Source of the DNA: Sphingomonas changbaiensis NBRC 104936
GTDB taxonomy: Bacteria; Pseudomonadota; Alphaproteobacteria; Sphingomonadales; Sphingomonadaceae
Assembly (NCBI RefSeq): GCF_000974765.1
Contig: NZ_BBWU01000025.1
Span: forward strand, 1-64,000
Reading direction: 5' to 3'
Length of the DNA stretch: 64,000 nt
Shown here: positions 51,225 through 60,114 of the stretch, in pieces
How the letters are laid out: each line of letters starts with the position of its first letter
Position numbering within the stretch: position 1 is the first letter of the stretch
Translations under genes and position numbers: made by a program
The notes under the pieces: generated by a model
The model's input: the letters and a program-made list of their open reading frames with translations, nothing else
Database searches by the model: none
Told to the model about the DNA's origin: nothing

Positions 51225-52670
51225 TCATGCTGCCTCCTCTGACGCGCCGGTAACCAGTTTCGTCAGCGGCCGCGGCGACGATTCGATCACCGGCAGCGCT
51301 TCGATCTCCTTGGCCCCGGAGACCTCAAGCGCCTCGAAACGCTTGGCCTGGCTCATCACCTGGCTCTCCAGGCTGCCGACGAAGCTGTTATAGGCGCCGT
51401 TCGCCAGCTCGAGATTGCGGCCGAGCCGCGCCACATGGCCGCCCATCGTGGCCAGCCGCGCGTGCAATTCCTTGCCGAGCGCCGCGATCTCGGCCGCTTG
51501 CTCCGCCAGCTTTTCCTGCCGCCAGACCGACGCGACGGTGCGCGCAATCGCAACGAGGTTGGTAGGGGTGGCCAGCAGCACCTTTCGCTCGAACGCCCAC
51601 TCCCACAGCCCGTCGTCCTGCTCCAGCGCGGCTGTCAGGAAATGTTCGCCGGGAATGTACATGACGACATAGTCGGCCGCATCGCCGAACTGGGCCCAAT
51701 AGGCTTTCGAGCCGAGCTGCTGGGCATGATTCCGGATCGAGGCGGCGTGCGCTTTCAGGTGCGATTTGCGCTGCTCGTCATCGACCTGCTCGGACGCGTC
51801 CAGATAGGCATTCAGCGAACATTTCGCGTCGATGATCAGCTTGCGTCCGCCCGGCAGGCTGACGACAACGTCGGGCCGCAGCCGCCCCTCCTCGGTATTC
51901 ACCGAGACTTCCATCTCGAAATCGATGCCCTCGGCGAGCCCGGCCTGCAGCAGCACGTTCTTGAGGCTCTGCTCGCCCCACCGCCCGCGCGCCTTAGGGC
52001 TTGACCGCAGCGCGTTGACCAGCCGTGCGGTTTCTTCCTTCACGCCCAAATGGCTGACCTGAAGCTGCTGCACGACTTCGCGCAGCCCGGCATAATGGTC
52101 GACGCGCTCCTTCTCGACATCGTTCAGCTTCTGCTCGTAGCGCTTGAGCGTCGTCTCGACCGGCTCGATCAGCGCCTTAAGCTTCAGCTCCGACTTCTGA
52201 CCTTCTTGCACGAACTGCTCGGCCGCGCGTTTTAGGAAATCATCGTGCGCGGACTTGAGCGCCTGGCCGGCCAGGTCGCCGAAGCGCGCCTCAAGCTTCG
52301 CTTCGAGCTCCTTCACCTGCGCCAATTGCTTGTCGAAGGCATCCGCCCGCTCCGCCTCACCGCGCTCATAAGCGGCCTTGGCAGCAGCGAGCGCTTCCTT
52401 TTCTGCGCGCAATGCGGCGAGCTCGTCTTCCAGCTTTGGACAGCGCTCGGCGAGTGGCCGCAGCGCCGCCGCTTCCTCACGCGCGCCATCCCGTTCGCGC
52501 AGGACTTCGCTCAGCTGCATACGGACAAGGTCGCCCTGCGAAGCCCGCTCGTCTGCGCCGGCCAGCTTCGTCTCCGCTGAGCGAAGCTGGCCGGAGAGGC
52601 GGAAGGCAAAGAAGAGCGCAAACCCGGCAAAAGCCAGGGCCAACACGGCAACGATCAGCAACGGGTCCAC
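51225..52670 (-). CDS. rmuC: DNA recombination protein RmuC
   Basis: The 481-residue protein has an N-terminal membrane helix (LLIVAVLALAFAGFALFFAF), a long coiled coil at about residues 35-210, and the RmuC nuclease-like domain: GRWGEQSLKNVLLQAGLAEG near residue 230, LRPDVVVSLPGGRKLIIDAK near residue 265 and YVVMYIPGEHFLTAALEQDD near residue 330. RmuC limits inversions at short inverted repeats in E. coli, which is notable in a genome carrying many such repeats. It has a run of about 50 C-terminal residues that are less conserved. Confidence 0.94.
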   Translation of the reverse strand: MDPLLIVAVLALAFAGFALFFAFRLSGQLRSAETKLAGADERASQGDLVRMQLSEVLRERDGAREEAAALRPLAERCPKLEDELAALRAEKEALAAAKAAYERGEAERADAFDKQLAQVKELEAKLEARFGDLAGQALKSAHDDFLKRAAEQFVQEGQKSELKLKALIEPVETTLKRYEQKLNDVEKERVDHYAGLREVVQQLQVSHLGVKEETARLVNALRSSPKARGRWGEQSLKNVLLQAGLAEGIDFEMEVSVNTEEGRLRPDVVVSLPGGRKLIIDAKCSLNAYLDASEQVDDEQRKSHLKAHAASIRNHAQQLGSKAYWAQFGDAADYVVMYIPGEHFLTAALEQDDGLWEWAFERKVLLATPTNLVAIARTVASVWRQEKLAEQAAEIAALGKELHARLATMGGHVARLGRNLELANGAYNSFVGSLESQVMSQAKRFEALEVSGAKEIEALPVIESSPRPLTKLVTGASEEAA

Positions 52671-52745
52671 ATTTCCCTCCCGGAACAGAGAGGGAACTTA
52701 GCGGGGCTTAATCCACCCCACAACCGCCATTCGCGCGAAAATGGA

Positions 52746-53273
52746 TCAAGCCGCCTTCTGACGGGCCTTCATCAGCTTTTTCAGAACCATCTCGCGCTTC
52801 AGGCGCGACAGATGGTCGATGAACAGGATCCCTTCCAGGTGATCCATTTCGTGCTGGAGGCAGACCGCCAGCAGCCCCTCGAGCTGTTCTTCGCGCACGG
52901 TGCCGTCGCGCTCCTGCCAGCGGGCGCGGATCACGGCCGGCCGTTCGACATCGGCATACTGGTCCGGGATCGACAGGCAGCCTTCGCTATAGACCTGCAG
53001 CTCGTCCGAGGTTTCCAGGATTTCCGGGTTGATGAAGACCTTAGGGTCCTTGACCGGCTTGCCCTCTGGGTCCTGCTCTTCCTGCAGGTCGATCACGAGC
53101 AGCCGCTTCGGCACCCCGACCTGAATCGCGGCGAGGCCGATGCCGGGCGCCGCGTACATCGTCTCGAACATGTCGTCGATCAGCTTGTCGAGTTCGGCGC
53201 CGACCGTCTCGACCGGCGTGGAAATCTGACGCAGCCGCGGGTCCGGCGTCTCGATAATCGGAAGAAGTGCCAT
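52746..53273 (-). CDS. def: Peptide deformylase
   Basis: The 175-residue metalloenzyme removes the formyl group from the first methionine of new proteins. All three motifs are present: GIGLAAIQVG (G-x-G-L-A-A-x-Q) near residue 45, EGCLSIP near residue 97 with the metal Cys, and QHEMDHLEG (H-E-x-D-H) near residue 140. The C terminus is a short basic helix (LKREMVLKKLMKARQ). It is encoded downstream of dinB on the same strand, 38 bases away. Confidence 0.97.
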   Translation of the reverse strand: MALLPIIETPDPRLRQISTPVETVGAELDKLIDDMFETMYAAPGIGLAAIQVGVPKRLLVIDLQEEQDPEGKPVKDPKVFINPEILETSDELQVYSEGCLSIPDQYADVERPAVIRARWQERDGTVREEQLEGLLAVCLQHEMDHLEGILFIDHLSRLKREMVLKKLMKARQKAA

Positions 53274-53311
53274 GCGGGGAAATTAGGTGCGCGAGGGGCC
53301 GTCGTAAAGGC

Positions 53312-54394
53312 CTAGCCCAGCGGCAGCGCCGGCTGGCGCTCCGCTTCCGCGTCCTCACCCTGCAGTCCTGACAAGGTCAGGCCCAGCAACCGGATCCCCT
53401 GCTCGACCGGCATCAGCGCAGCCAGCAGCGCCCACCCTTCCTCGCCAAAGCTCGTCCGCTCGGCGAAGACGGAGGCCAGCGTCCGCGCGCGCGTGATCGT
53501 GCGGAAATCGGCATAGCGGAGCTTGAGCGTCAGAGTCCGGCCACGCGCGCCGTGCCGCTCGATCCGCATCCACGCCGCATCGGCCACCCTGTCGAGCGCT
53601 TCCCTTAGCTCGCCCTCGCCTTTCAAATCGGTATCGAAAGTGCGCTCCGCCCCGACCGACTTGAGCGGCCGGTCCGGGCAGACCGGGCGATGATCCTCGC
53701 CGCGCGCGGCCCCGTACAGATAGTCGGCGCTGCTGCGGAAATGCTGCTGAAGGAAGGCAAGATCGCACGCGCGCAGGTCCGCACCGGTGCGGATGCCCAG
53801 CCGCTCCATCTTCGCCGCCGTGACCGGGCCGACCCCGTGGAACCGGCTGACCGGCAGTCCCGCGACGAAGTCCGGCCCCTTGTGCGGCGGGATCACGCAC
53901 ATGCCGTCGGGCTTATTCTGGTCCGATGCGAGCTTGGCGACGAATTTGTTGTACGAAACGCCCGCGGATGCGGTCAGGCCGGTGATATCGCGGATGCGGG
54001 CGCGGATTTCCTCGGCTGTTGCTCGTGCCGAGCCGAGCCCGCGGCGATCCTCGGTCACGTCGAGATAGGCTTCGTCGAGCGACAGCGGCTCGACCAGATC
54101 GGTATAATCGAGCAGGATCGCGCGGATCTGGTTGGACACGGCGCGATAGACGTCGAAGCGCGGCCAAACGAACACCAGTTCCGGGCAGCGCCGCAGCGCC
54201 GTCGAGGATGGCATCGCCGAGCGCACGCCGAATTTCCGCGCTTCATAACTCGCCGCAGCGACGACGCCCCGCACCTGCGCACTTCCCACCGCAACCGGCC
54301 GCCCCTTCAGAGCCGGGTCATCGCGCTGCTCGACCGAGGCGTAGAAGGCGTCCATGTCGATATGGATGATCTTGCGGGGCAGCGGCACGGCCAT
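53312..54394 (-). CDS. dinB: DNA polymerase IV (Y-family)
   Basis: The 360-residue translesion polymerase has the catalytic motif IIHIDMDAFYASVEQRDDP near residue 10, the second active-site motif LSLDEAYLDVTED near residue 105, helix-hairpin-helix elements around residue 185 (FHGVGPVTAAKMERLGIR) and the C-terminal little-finger domain ending ERQPALPLG. The final QPALPLG resembles the beta-clamp binding pentapeptide. It lies 10 bases after glmS on the same strand. Confidence 0.95.
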   Translation of the reverse strand: MAVPLPRKIIHIDMDAFYASVEQRDDPALKGRPVAVGSAQVRGVVAAASYEARKFGVRSAMPSSTALRRCPELVFVWPRFDVYRAVSNQIRAILLDYTDLVEPLSLDEAYLDVTEDRRGLGSARATAEEIRARIRDITGLTASAGVSYNKFVAKLASDQNKPDGMCVIPPHKGPDFVAGLPVSRFHGVGPVTAAKMERLGIRTGADLRACDLAFLQQHFRSSADYLYGAARGEDHRPVCPDRPLKSVGAERTFDTDLKGEGELREALDRVADAAWMRIERHGARGRTLTLKLRYADFRTITRARTLASVFAERTSFGEEGWALLAALMPVEQGIRLLGLTLSGLQGEDAEAERQPALPLG

Positions 54395-54404
54395 GCCGCC
54401 GGAT

Positions 54405-56228
54405 TTACTCGACGGTCACGCTCTTCGCGAGATTGCGTGGCTGGTCGACGTCCGTGCCCTTCACCACTGCCACGTGATAGGCGAGCAGCTGCACCGGCAC
54501 GGCATAGACCAGCGGCGCGATCAGCGGGTGGACCTTGGGCATCTCGATCGTCGCGAGCGCGCCTTCGCCGGCCTGGGCCAGCCCTTCGGCGTCGGAGATC
54601 AGCACGACCTTGCCGCCCCGGGCCTGGACTTCCTGCATGTTCGACACGGTCTTGTCGAACAGCGGGCCCGAGGGCGCGATCACGATCACCGGCACGCTTT
54701 CGTCGATCAGCGCGATCGGGCCGTGCTTCATCTCGCCCGCGGCATAGCCTTCGGCATGGATGTAGCTGATTTCCTTGAGCTTCAGCGCCCCCTCCAGCGC
54801 CAGCGGATAGTCGGGACCACGGCCGAGATACAGCACGTCGCGCGCGCCGGCGATGGTGTGCGCCATGCCCTCGATCTCGGCGTCATGAGCGAGCGCCGCG
54901 TTCATCGCAGCGGGCACTTCAGTCAACTGGCTGACCAACTCCGCTTCTTCTGCTTCGCTCAGGCGCCCTTTGGCGCGCGCGAGATTGGCGGAGAGCGCCG
55001 CCATCACCGCGAGCTGGCAGGTGAAGGCCTTGGTCGAGGCGACGCCGATTTCGGGGCCCGCATGCGTCGGCAGCAGCAGGTCGACTTCGCGCGCCATCGA
55101 CGAGGTCGGCACGTTGATGATGCCGGCGGTCGTGACCCCGCACGCCTTCATGTGGCGCAATGCGGCGAGCGTATCGGCGGTCTCGCCCGATTGCGAGATC
55201 ACGAGGCCCAGCGTGTTCGCGCCCAGCACCGGCTCGCGATAACGGAACTCCGACGCGACATCGACCTCGACGGGCACGCGCGCGAGCTGCTCGATCCAGT
55301 ATTTGCCGATCGCACCGACGTACGAGGCGGTGCCGCAGGCGACGATCGCGACGCGCTCGACGGAACCCAGGTCGAACTCCATGTCGGGCAGCGCGACCTT
55401 GGCTTCGAGCGTGCGGAGATACGAACTCAGCGTCTGCGCGACGACGACCGGCTGCTCGTAAATCTCCTTCTGCATGAAATGGCGGTGATTGCCCTTGTCG
55501 ATAAGGGCGCCGGTGATGCCGGACATGGTGATCGGCCGCTCGACGGGATTATTGTCCTTGTCGAAGATCTGGACGCCGGAGCGGCGCACGACCGCCCAAT
55601 CGCCTTCGTCCAGATAGGCGATGCGCTGCGTCAGTGGCGCGAGCGCGATCGCATCGGACCCGAGATAATTCTCGTTCTCGCCATAGCCGACGACCAGCGG
55701 CGCGCCGAGCCGGGCGCCGATGATCAGGTCCGGATCGCTCTTGAACATGATCGCCAGCGCAAAGGCGCCGTGCAGGCGCGGCAGCACGGCCTTGACGGCA
55801 TCTTCCGGCGACGCGCCGCGCTCAACCTCGCGCGCGACCAGATGGCCGACGACTTCGGTGTCGGTCTGGCTTTTGAAGGTGCGTCCCTCGGCGATCAGCT
55901 CGTCGCGGAGCGGCTTGAAATTCTCGATGATGCCGTTGTGGACCAGCACCACGTCGCCGACGATGTGCGGATGGGCATTGTCCTCGGTCGGCGCGCCGTG
56001 CGTTGCCCAGCGGGTATGGGCAATGCCGCTATGGCCGGGCAAATGCTCCTGCCCCAGCTTGCGGGCGAGGTTGTTGAGCTTGCCTTCGGCGCGCTGCCGC
56101 TCGATCCGGCCGTCATGGACCGTCGCGACGCCAGCCGAGTCATAGCCGCGATATTCCAGGCGCCGCAGTCCCTCGACCAGCCGCTCCGCCACATCGTCCA
56201 TGCCCAGAATGCCGATAATGCCGCACAT
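54405..56228 (-). CDS. glmS: Glutamine-fructose-6-phosphate aminotransferase (isomerising)
   Basis: The 607-residue enzyme makes glucosamine-6-phosphate, the first step to UDP-GlcNAc. The N-terminal glutaminase begins MCGIIGILG with the catalytic Cys at position 2, HTRWATHG near residue 70 and VHNGIIEN. Two SIS sugar-isomerase domains follow (VACGTASYVGAIGKYWIEQL near residue 300; YLGRGPDYPLALEGALKLKE near residue 470), and the protein ends in the conserved KSVTVE. GlmS and GlmU act in the same pathway, but here they are separated by vapBC. Confidence 0.97.
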   Translation of the reverse strand: MCGIIGILGMDDVAERLVEGLRRLEYRGYDSAGVATVHDGRIERQRAEGKLNNLARKLGQEHLPGHSGIAHTRWATHGAPTEDNAHPHIVGDVVLVHNGIIENFKPLRDELIAEGRTFKSQTDTEVVGHLVAREVERGASPEDAVKAVLPRLHGAFALAIMFKSDPDLIIGARLGAPLVVGYGENENYLGSDAIALAPLTQRIAYLDEGDWAVVRRSGVQIFDKDNNPVERPITMSGITGALIDKGNHRHFMQKEIYEQPVVVAQTLSSYLRTLEAKVALPDMEFDLGSVERVAIVACGTASYVGAIGKYWIEQLARVPVEVDVASEFRYREPVLGANTLGLVISQSGETADTLAALRHMKACGVTTAGIINVPTSSMAREVDLLLPTHAGPEIGVASTKAFTCQLAVMAALSANLARAKGRLSEAEEAELVSQLTEVPAAMNAALAHDAEIEGMAHTIAGARDVLYLGRGPDYPLALEGALKLKEISYIHAEGYAAGEMKHGPIALIDESVPVIVIAPSGPLFDKTVSNMQEVQARGGKVVLISDAEGLAQAGEGALATIEMPKVHPLIAPLVYAVPVQLLAYHVAVVKGTDVDQPRNLAKSVTVE

Positions 56229-56243
56229 CAGACTTGCCTTCGT

Positions 56244-56609
56244 TCAGAGTGTGTATGGAACGCGGATGCCCGGCATGTTGGCCGGAAAATCCTTGGTGTT
56301 ACGGGTGACCAGGATGGCGCCGTTCACTTGAGCGGTCGCAAGAATGATCGCGTCGAGCAGCTTCATCCGGGTGCGAAAGCGAATGTCTGCCGCGGCCATG
56401 CAGATTCGACTGTCGATTTCCAGGACCTCGAATGGCGCGATGAGGCTTTGAACATGAGCCCGTGTCTCAAGCGGCTCGCCAGCGAGAATCTCCGTCCAGG
56501 TGACGCGGCTGATTCGGTGCCGTCGATAACGCGACAACTCACTCTCGGCTCCAGGCCGGTCGCGCAGCCAGTCGATCACGATGTTGGTGTCAAAGATCGG
56601 ATCTGACAT
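56244..56609 (-). CDS. vapC: PIN-domain ribonuclease toxin VapC
   Basis: The 121-residue protein has the PIN acidic residues in order: IFDTNIVIDWL near residue 6, WTEILAGE near residue 40, DAIILATAQVNGAILVTRNT near residues 85-105, followed by KDF. PIN toxins of this type cleave tRNA or rRNA and are neutralised by a cognate antitoxin, here encoded 6 bases upstream. It sits between glmS and vapB on the same strand. Confidence 0.92.
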   Translation of the reverse strand: MSDPIFDTNIVIDWLRDRPGAESELSRYRRHRISRVTWTEILAGEPLETRAHVQSLIAPFEVLEIDSRICMAAADIRFRTRMKLLDAIILATAQVNGAILVTRNTKDFPANMPGIRVPYTL

Positions 56610-56615
56610 GCGCGG

Positions 56616-56846
56616 TCAGTCGAAACCGCGGTCTTCGCGGATTCGACGCTGATAATCGACGCCGTCGCCGATATCGTCGCGATCCTTCCAATATCCGCGG
56701 CCGCGCCCGATCCAGTCCTTCGGCTTCTCCGCACGATAGAACGAAACGGCCTCCCGAACGAGAGCCGTCCGCGATTTGCCGGTCTCGGCAGCCTTCTGGT
56801 CCAGCCAGCGGATATCCTCCTCGGGAATGTCGACGATCGTGCGCAT
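56616..56846 (-). CDS. vapB: VapB-like ribbon-helix-helix antitoxin
   Basis: The 76-residue protein has a CopG-like ribbon-helix-helix start: MRTIVDIPEEDIRWLDQKAA, ETGKSRTALVREAVSFYRA, then an Arg/Asp-rich C-terminal tail (KPKDWIGRGRGYWKDRDD) that would bind and block the toxin. I chose the ATG at 56846; in-frame ATGs at 56867 and 56864 and a TTG at 56882 are alternatives, the TTG overlapping the glmU stop. The region around the start is a cluster of GATATC-centred palindromes, likely its own operator. Confidence 0.85.
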   Translation of the reverse strand: MRTIVDIPEEDIRWLDQKAAETGKSRTALVREAVSFYRAEKPKDWIGRGRGYWKDRDDIGDGVDYQRRIREDRGFD

Positions 56847-56874
56847 GATATCATGATATCGCATCATGATATCA
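56845..56874. promoter_or_regulatory. GATATC palindrome cluster, probable vapBC operator
   Basis: TGATATCA occurs at 56846-56853 and 56867-56874, exactly 21 bases apart (two helical turns), with a third near-copy TGATATCG at 56854-56861. The cluster covers the vapB start codon and extends to within 5 bases of the glmU stop codon. This fits cooperative binding of ribbon-helix-helix dimers for autoregulation. Confidence 0.65.
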
Positions 56875-56878
56875 GATT

Positions 56879-58234
56879 TCAACCAGCCTTCTTGCGGGCC
56901 TGCATCATCGCGCGGAATTTGGCGGCCCAGCCGGATTTCGCCTTCTGGTCACCGCGACCGAGCGCGAGAGCGTCGGGCTCGACGTCGCCCGTGATCACCG
57001 ACCCGGCGCCGACGATCGCGCCGCCGCCGATCTTCACCGGCGCCACCAGCGCCGAGTTGGAGCCGATGAAGGCGCCCTCGCCGATCTCGGTCCGATATTT
57101 GAAGAATCCGTCATAGTTGCAAGTGATGGTGCCCGCCCCGATGTTCGCACCGGCGCCAATCTCCGCGTCGCCGAGATAGGTCAGGTGGTTGGCCTTGGCG
57201 CCTTCGCCCAGCCGCGCCTTCTTCACCTCAACGAAATTGCCGACCTTCGACTTGCGACCAAGCTCCGCACCGGGACGCAGCCGCGCATAGGGCCCCACCT
57301 CCGCACCGGACGCGACATACGCGCCTTCCAAATGGCTGAAGCCGTGGATGGTGACGCCGTCCTCGATCGTCACGCCGGGCCCGAACCAGACGTTCGGCTC
57401 GACCGTCACGTCACGGCCGAGCTTCGTATCGTAAGAGAACCAGACCGTCTCGGGCTCGATCAGCGTCGCACCGTCGGCCATCGCCTGGGTGCGCCGGCGC
57501 TGTTGCCAGGCACGTTCCTGCTCTGCCAGTTCCGCGCGGCTGTTGATGCCAGCAACCTCTTCGGCCGCGGTTTCGATCACGGCCGAGGCCCGGCCGTCCG
57601 CGCCTGCGAGCATGACGATATCGGGCAGATAATATTCGCCGGCCGCGTTGTCGTTCGTGACCCGCCCGAGCAGCGCGAACAGGTCGCGCGAGCGGACCGC
57701 CATCAGCCCCGAATTACAGAGCGTGACCGCACGCTCCTCGGGCGACGCGTCCTTGAACTCGATCATCTTCACGACGCGACCGCCGATATCGGCGATCACG
57801 CGGCCATAGGCGACCGGGTCGTCCGGGCGGAAGCCGAGCACAACGGCGGCGGGCGCATCACTCCCATCGAGCCGATCGACCAGGCGGCGCATCGTCGCCG
57901 CGCTGACGAACGGAACATCGCCGTACAGAATCAGCACATCGCCATCGAAGCCGGCCAGCGCCGCCTCCGCTTGCTGCACCGCATGTCCGGTGCCGAGCTG
58001 CGGGTCCTGCACGACGATGTCGATGCCGCGCCCGGCCAGCGCCTTTTCCAGCTGCTCGCGGCCGCTGCCGACCACGACGACGGTCCGTTCGGGCGCCAGT
58101 TCCTGCAGGCTCGCCAGCAAGTGCATCAGCATCGGTCGGCCGGCGATCGGATGCAGCACCTTGTGCAGGTCGGATTTCATGCGCGTGCCCTTGCCCGCAG
58201 CAAGGACGATGGCGGCGAGAGGACGACTGGTCAC
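56879..58234 (-). CDS. glmU: Bifunctional GlmU: N-acetylglucosamine-1-phosphate uridyltransferase / glucosamine-1-phosphate acetyltransferase
   Basis: The 451-residue enzyme makes UDP-GlcNAc for peptidoglycan, lipopolysaccharide and the exopolysaccharide here. The N-terminal nucleotidyltransferase has LAAIVLAAGKGTRMKSDLHK, QDPQLGTGHAVQQAE near residue 75 and LILYGDVPFVSAATM near residue 98. The C-terminal left-handed beta-helix has hexapeptide repeats from about residue 250, with NFVEVKKARLGEGAKANHLT near residue 345 and AGTITCNYDGFFKYRTEIG near residue 375. The GTG at 58234 is the start by family alignment. It is divergent from the HAD phosphatase gene by 46 bases. Confidence 0.96.
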   Translation of the reverse strand: MTSRPLAAIVLAAGKGTRMKSDLHKVLHPIAGRPMLMHLLASLQELAPERTVVVVGSGREQLEKALAGRGIDIVVQDPQLGTGHAVQQAEAALAGFDGDVLILYGDVPFVSAATMRRLVDRLDGSDAPAAVVLGFRPDDPVAYGRVIADIGGRVVKMIEFKDASPEERAVTLCNSGLMAVRSRDLFALLGRVTNDNAAGEYYLPDIVMLAGADGRASAVIETAAEEVAGINSRAELAEQERAWQQRRRTQAMADGATLIEPETVWFSYDTKLGRDVTVEPNVWFGPGVTIEDGVTIHGFSHLEGAYVASGAEVGPYARLRPGAELGRKSKVGNFVEVKKARLGEGAKANHLTYLGDAEIGAGANIGAGTITCNYDGFFKYRTEIGEGAFIGSNSALVAPVKIGGGAIVGAGSVITGDVEPDALALGRGDQKAKSGWAAKFRAMMQARKKAG

Positions 58235-58280
58235 GCCGGCGCGCTTGCCACGGCCGCCCCTCACGGGGCAAGGCCCGGCT

Positions 58281-58958
58281 ATGGGACGCGCATTCGATAT
58301 TGTCGGTTTCGACCTTGATGGAACCCTGCTCGACACCAGCGCGAGCCTCACGCGGGCCGTCAATTACACGCTGGCGAAGGCGGAGCGGCCGCCGCTCCAT
58401 ATCGATGAAGTTCGGCCGATGATCGGCGGCGGCGCCAAGCGCATGCTCGAAAAGGGGCTCGAAGCGTCCGGCGGCTATGATCCGGAAGACATGCGCCGGC
58501 TCTATCCGATCCTCCTCGATTTCTACGGCAAGAATATTTCGGAAGGCAGCGTCCCCTACCCCGGCCTGATCGATGCGCTCGACCGGCTCGAGGCCGACGG
58601 CGTTCGTCTTACGATTGTCACGAACAAGTTCGAGAGCTTCGCGGTAAAGCTGCTGGACGAAGTCGGCCTGCTCGGCCGCTTCGCCGCGGTGATCGGAGGC
58701 GACACGATGGGCAAGGGCAATGCAAAGCCGAGCGCGATGCCGATCCGCGAGATGATCGTGCGCGCAGGCGGCGGAACGGCGGCGTTCCTTGGCGACTCGA
58801 TCTACGACATGCTCGCCGCAAAGAATGCCGGGATACCCAGCATTGCGGTCAGCTTCGGCTTCCTGATGGGCCCGGTCGAGGAGCTCGCAGCCGATGCGGT
58901 GATCGACCATTATGATGCCCTCATTCCCACCCTCGCCAAGCTGGCAGGGCGGAGCTGA
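58281..58958 (+). CDS. gph: HAD-family phosphatase, phosphoglycolate phosphatase-like
   Basis: The 225-residue protein has the HAD motifs: VGFDLDGTLLDTSASLTRAV (motif I, nucleophile Asp) near residue 8, TIVTNKFESF (motif II) near residue 112, the motif III lysine in GKGNAKPSAMPIREM near residue 150, and FLGDSIYDMLAAKNAGIPSI (motif IV) near residue 172. The capping region and overall length match Gph, which clears 2-phosphoglycolate formed in DNA repair. Malate synthase G in this window could use the glycolate-derived glyoxylate, but that link is speculative. It is followed after 4 bases by the phoR-like gene. Confidence 0.9.
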   Translation: MGRAFDIVGFDLDGTLLDTSASLTRAVNYTLAKAERPPLHIDEVRPMIGGGAKRMLEKGLEASGGYDPEDMRRLYPILLDFYGKNISEGSVPYPGLIDALDRLEADGVRLTIVTNKFESFAVKLLDEVGLLGRFAAVIGGDTMGKGNAKPSAMPIREMIVRAGGGTAAFLGDSIYDMLAAKNAGIPSIAVSFGFLMGPVEELAADAVIDHYDALIPTLAKLAGRS

Positions 58959-58962
58959 ACGC

Positions 58963-60063
58963 GTGCGGCGCCCCTTCGCCAGCCTAGTTGGGGCGTTGCG
59001 GAGAGGATCGACCGAACGGGCTCCGGCGCCCGCGTCGCCCGCCCCCGCGCAGCCGAGCGCCTTCGAGCTGGTCGAGGCATTCGGAGACCCGGTCCTTGTC
59101 GTCCGGAGCGGCCGGATCGAGGCGGCGAACGAGGCTGCCCGCAAGCTTCTGGGCTCTCACATCGTCGGCGAAGACGTGCGGATTGCGATCCGTCACCCGG
59201 CCGCAGCCGAACGATTGACCAGTTCGGCCGAGATGCCGGGCGGCGATCCGATCGAGTTGGTCGGTCTGGGCGGGCGCGACAGTCGCTGGCAGATGAACAT
59301 CGCCGGGTTGGGCGACGATCGTACTCTGGTCCACCTGGTCGATCGAAGCGAAGGTCACGCGGCCGAGCGGATGCGGGTCGATTTCGTCGCCAATGCGAGC
59401 CACGAATTGCGCACGCCCCTTGCCGCCATCCTGGGATATGTTGAGACACTGGACGACGACGCTGCGCTGTCGGACCCGGCGACACGCAAGCGTTTCCTTC
59501 GAGTAATTCACGACGAAGCGTGGCGCATGCACCGGCTGATCGAAGATCTCATGTCTCTCTCGCGGATCGAGGCGGAGAAATTTCGCGCGCCGGAAACCGC
59601 GGTCGATCTGGGCGAAGTGGTCCGGGAGGTTCATGCCGTAGTGCGCGATGCCGCCGACCCCCGCAGCCGCGACGTCGTCTGCGATATTGACGAGAGCCTG
59701 CCGCCCGTCGCAGGTGATCGCGCACAGCTGTCGCAGCTGCTCCACAACCTGGTCGGCAACGCGATGAAATATGGCCGCCCCGGCACGCCCGTGACGATCA
59801 GCACCGGCCGCGGGCCAGGATCGATGATCCGCCTCTCCGTCGAAGACGAAGGCGAGGGCATCGCACCGGAGCATCTGCCTCGCCTCACCGAACGCTTCTA
59901 TCGCGTCGACAAGGAGCGCAGTCGTTCGGTCGGCGGCACGGGCCTGGGACTCGCGATCGTGAAACACATCGTCGAGCGGCACCGCGGCCGGCTCGATATC
60001 CGCTCGATGCCAGGTAAGGGCACCAATATTAGCGTGCTGCTTCCACCGGCGCGCCTGTCATGA
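58963..60063 (+). CDS. phoR: PhoR-like sensor histidine kinase without membrane segments
   Basis: The 366-residue kinase has a PAS-like domain at about residues 32-120 (FELVEAFGDPVLVVRSGRIE), the H-box NASHELRTPLAAILGYVE near residue 143, the N-box NLVGNAMKYGRPG near residue 260, G1 VEDEGEGIAPEHLPRL near residue 290 and G2 GGTGLGLAIVKHIVERHRG near residue 323. It resembles the PhoR group that senses phosphate through PstSCAB and PhoU, but has no N-terminal membrane helix and so appears cytoplasmic. The GTG at 58963 is 4 bases after the phosphatase stop. phoU and phoB follow. Confidence 0.9.
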   Translation: MRRPFASLVGALRRGSTERAPAPASPAPAQPSAFELVEAFGDPVLVVRSGRIEAANEAARKLLGSHIVGEDVRIAIRHPAAAERLTSSAEMPGGDPIELVGLGGRDSRWQMNIAGLGDDRTLVHLVDRSEGHAAERMRVDFVANASHELRTPLAAILGYVETLDDDAALSDPATRKRFLRVIHDEAWRMHRLIEDLMSLSRIEAEKFRAPETAVDLGEVVREVHAVVRDAADPRSRDVVCDIDESLPPVAGDRAQLSQLLHNLVGNAMKYGRPGTPVTISTGRGPGSMIRLSVEDEGEGIAPEHLPRLTERFYRVDKERSRSVGGTGLGLAIVKHIVERHRGRLDIRSMPGKGTNISVLLPPARLS

Positions 60064-60114
60064 AACTGCAATGCTGATGTAACAGGGGTCGCGAAAGCCA
60101 GTTGAGGGGCCGCA

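Noticed and set aside
60061-60100. Possible PHO box between phoR and phoU (CTGCAATGCTGATGTAAC)
   Set aside because: Only weak similarity to the PhoB consensus and no second copy at the right spacing.
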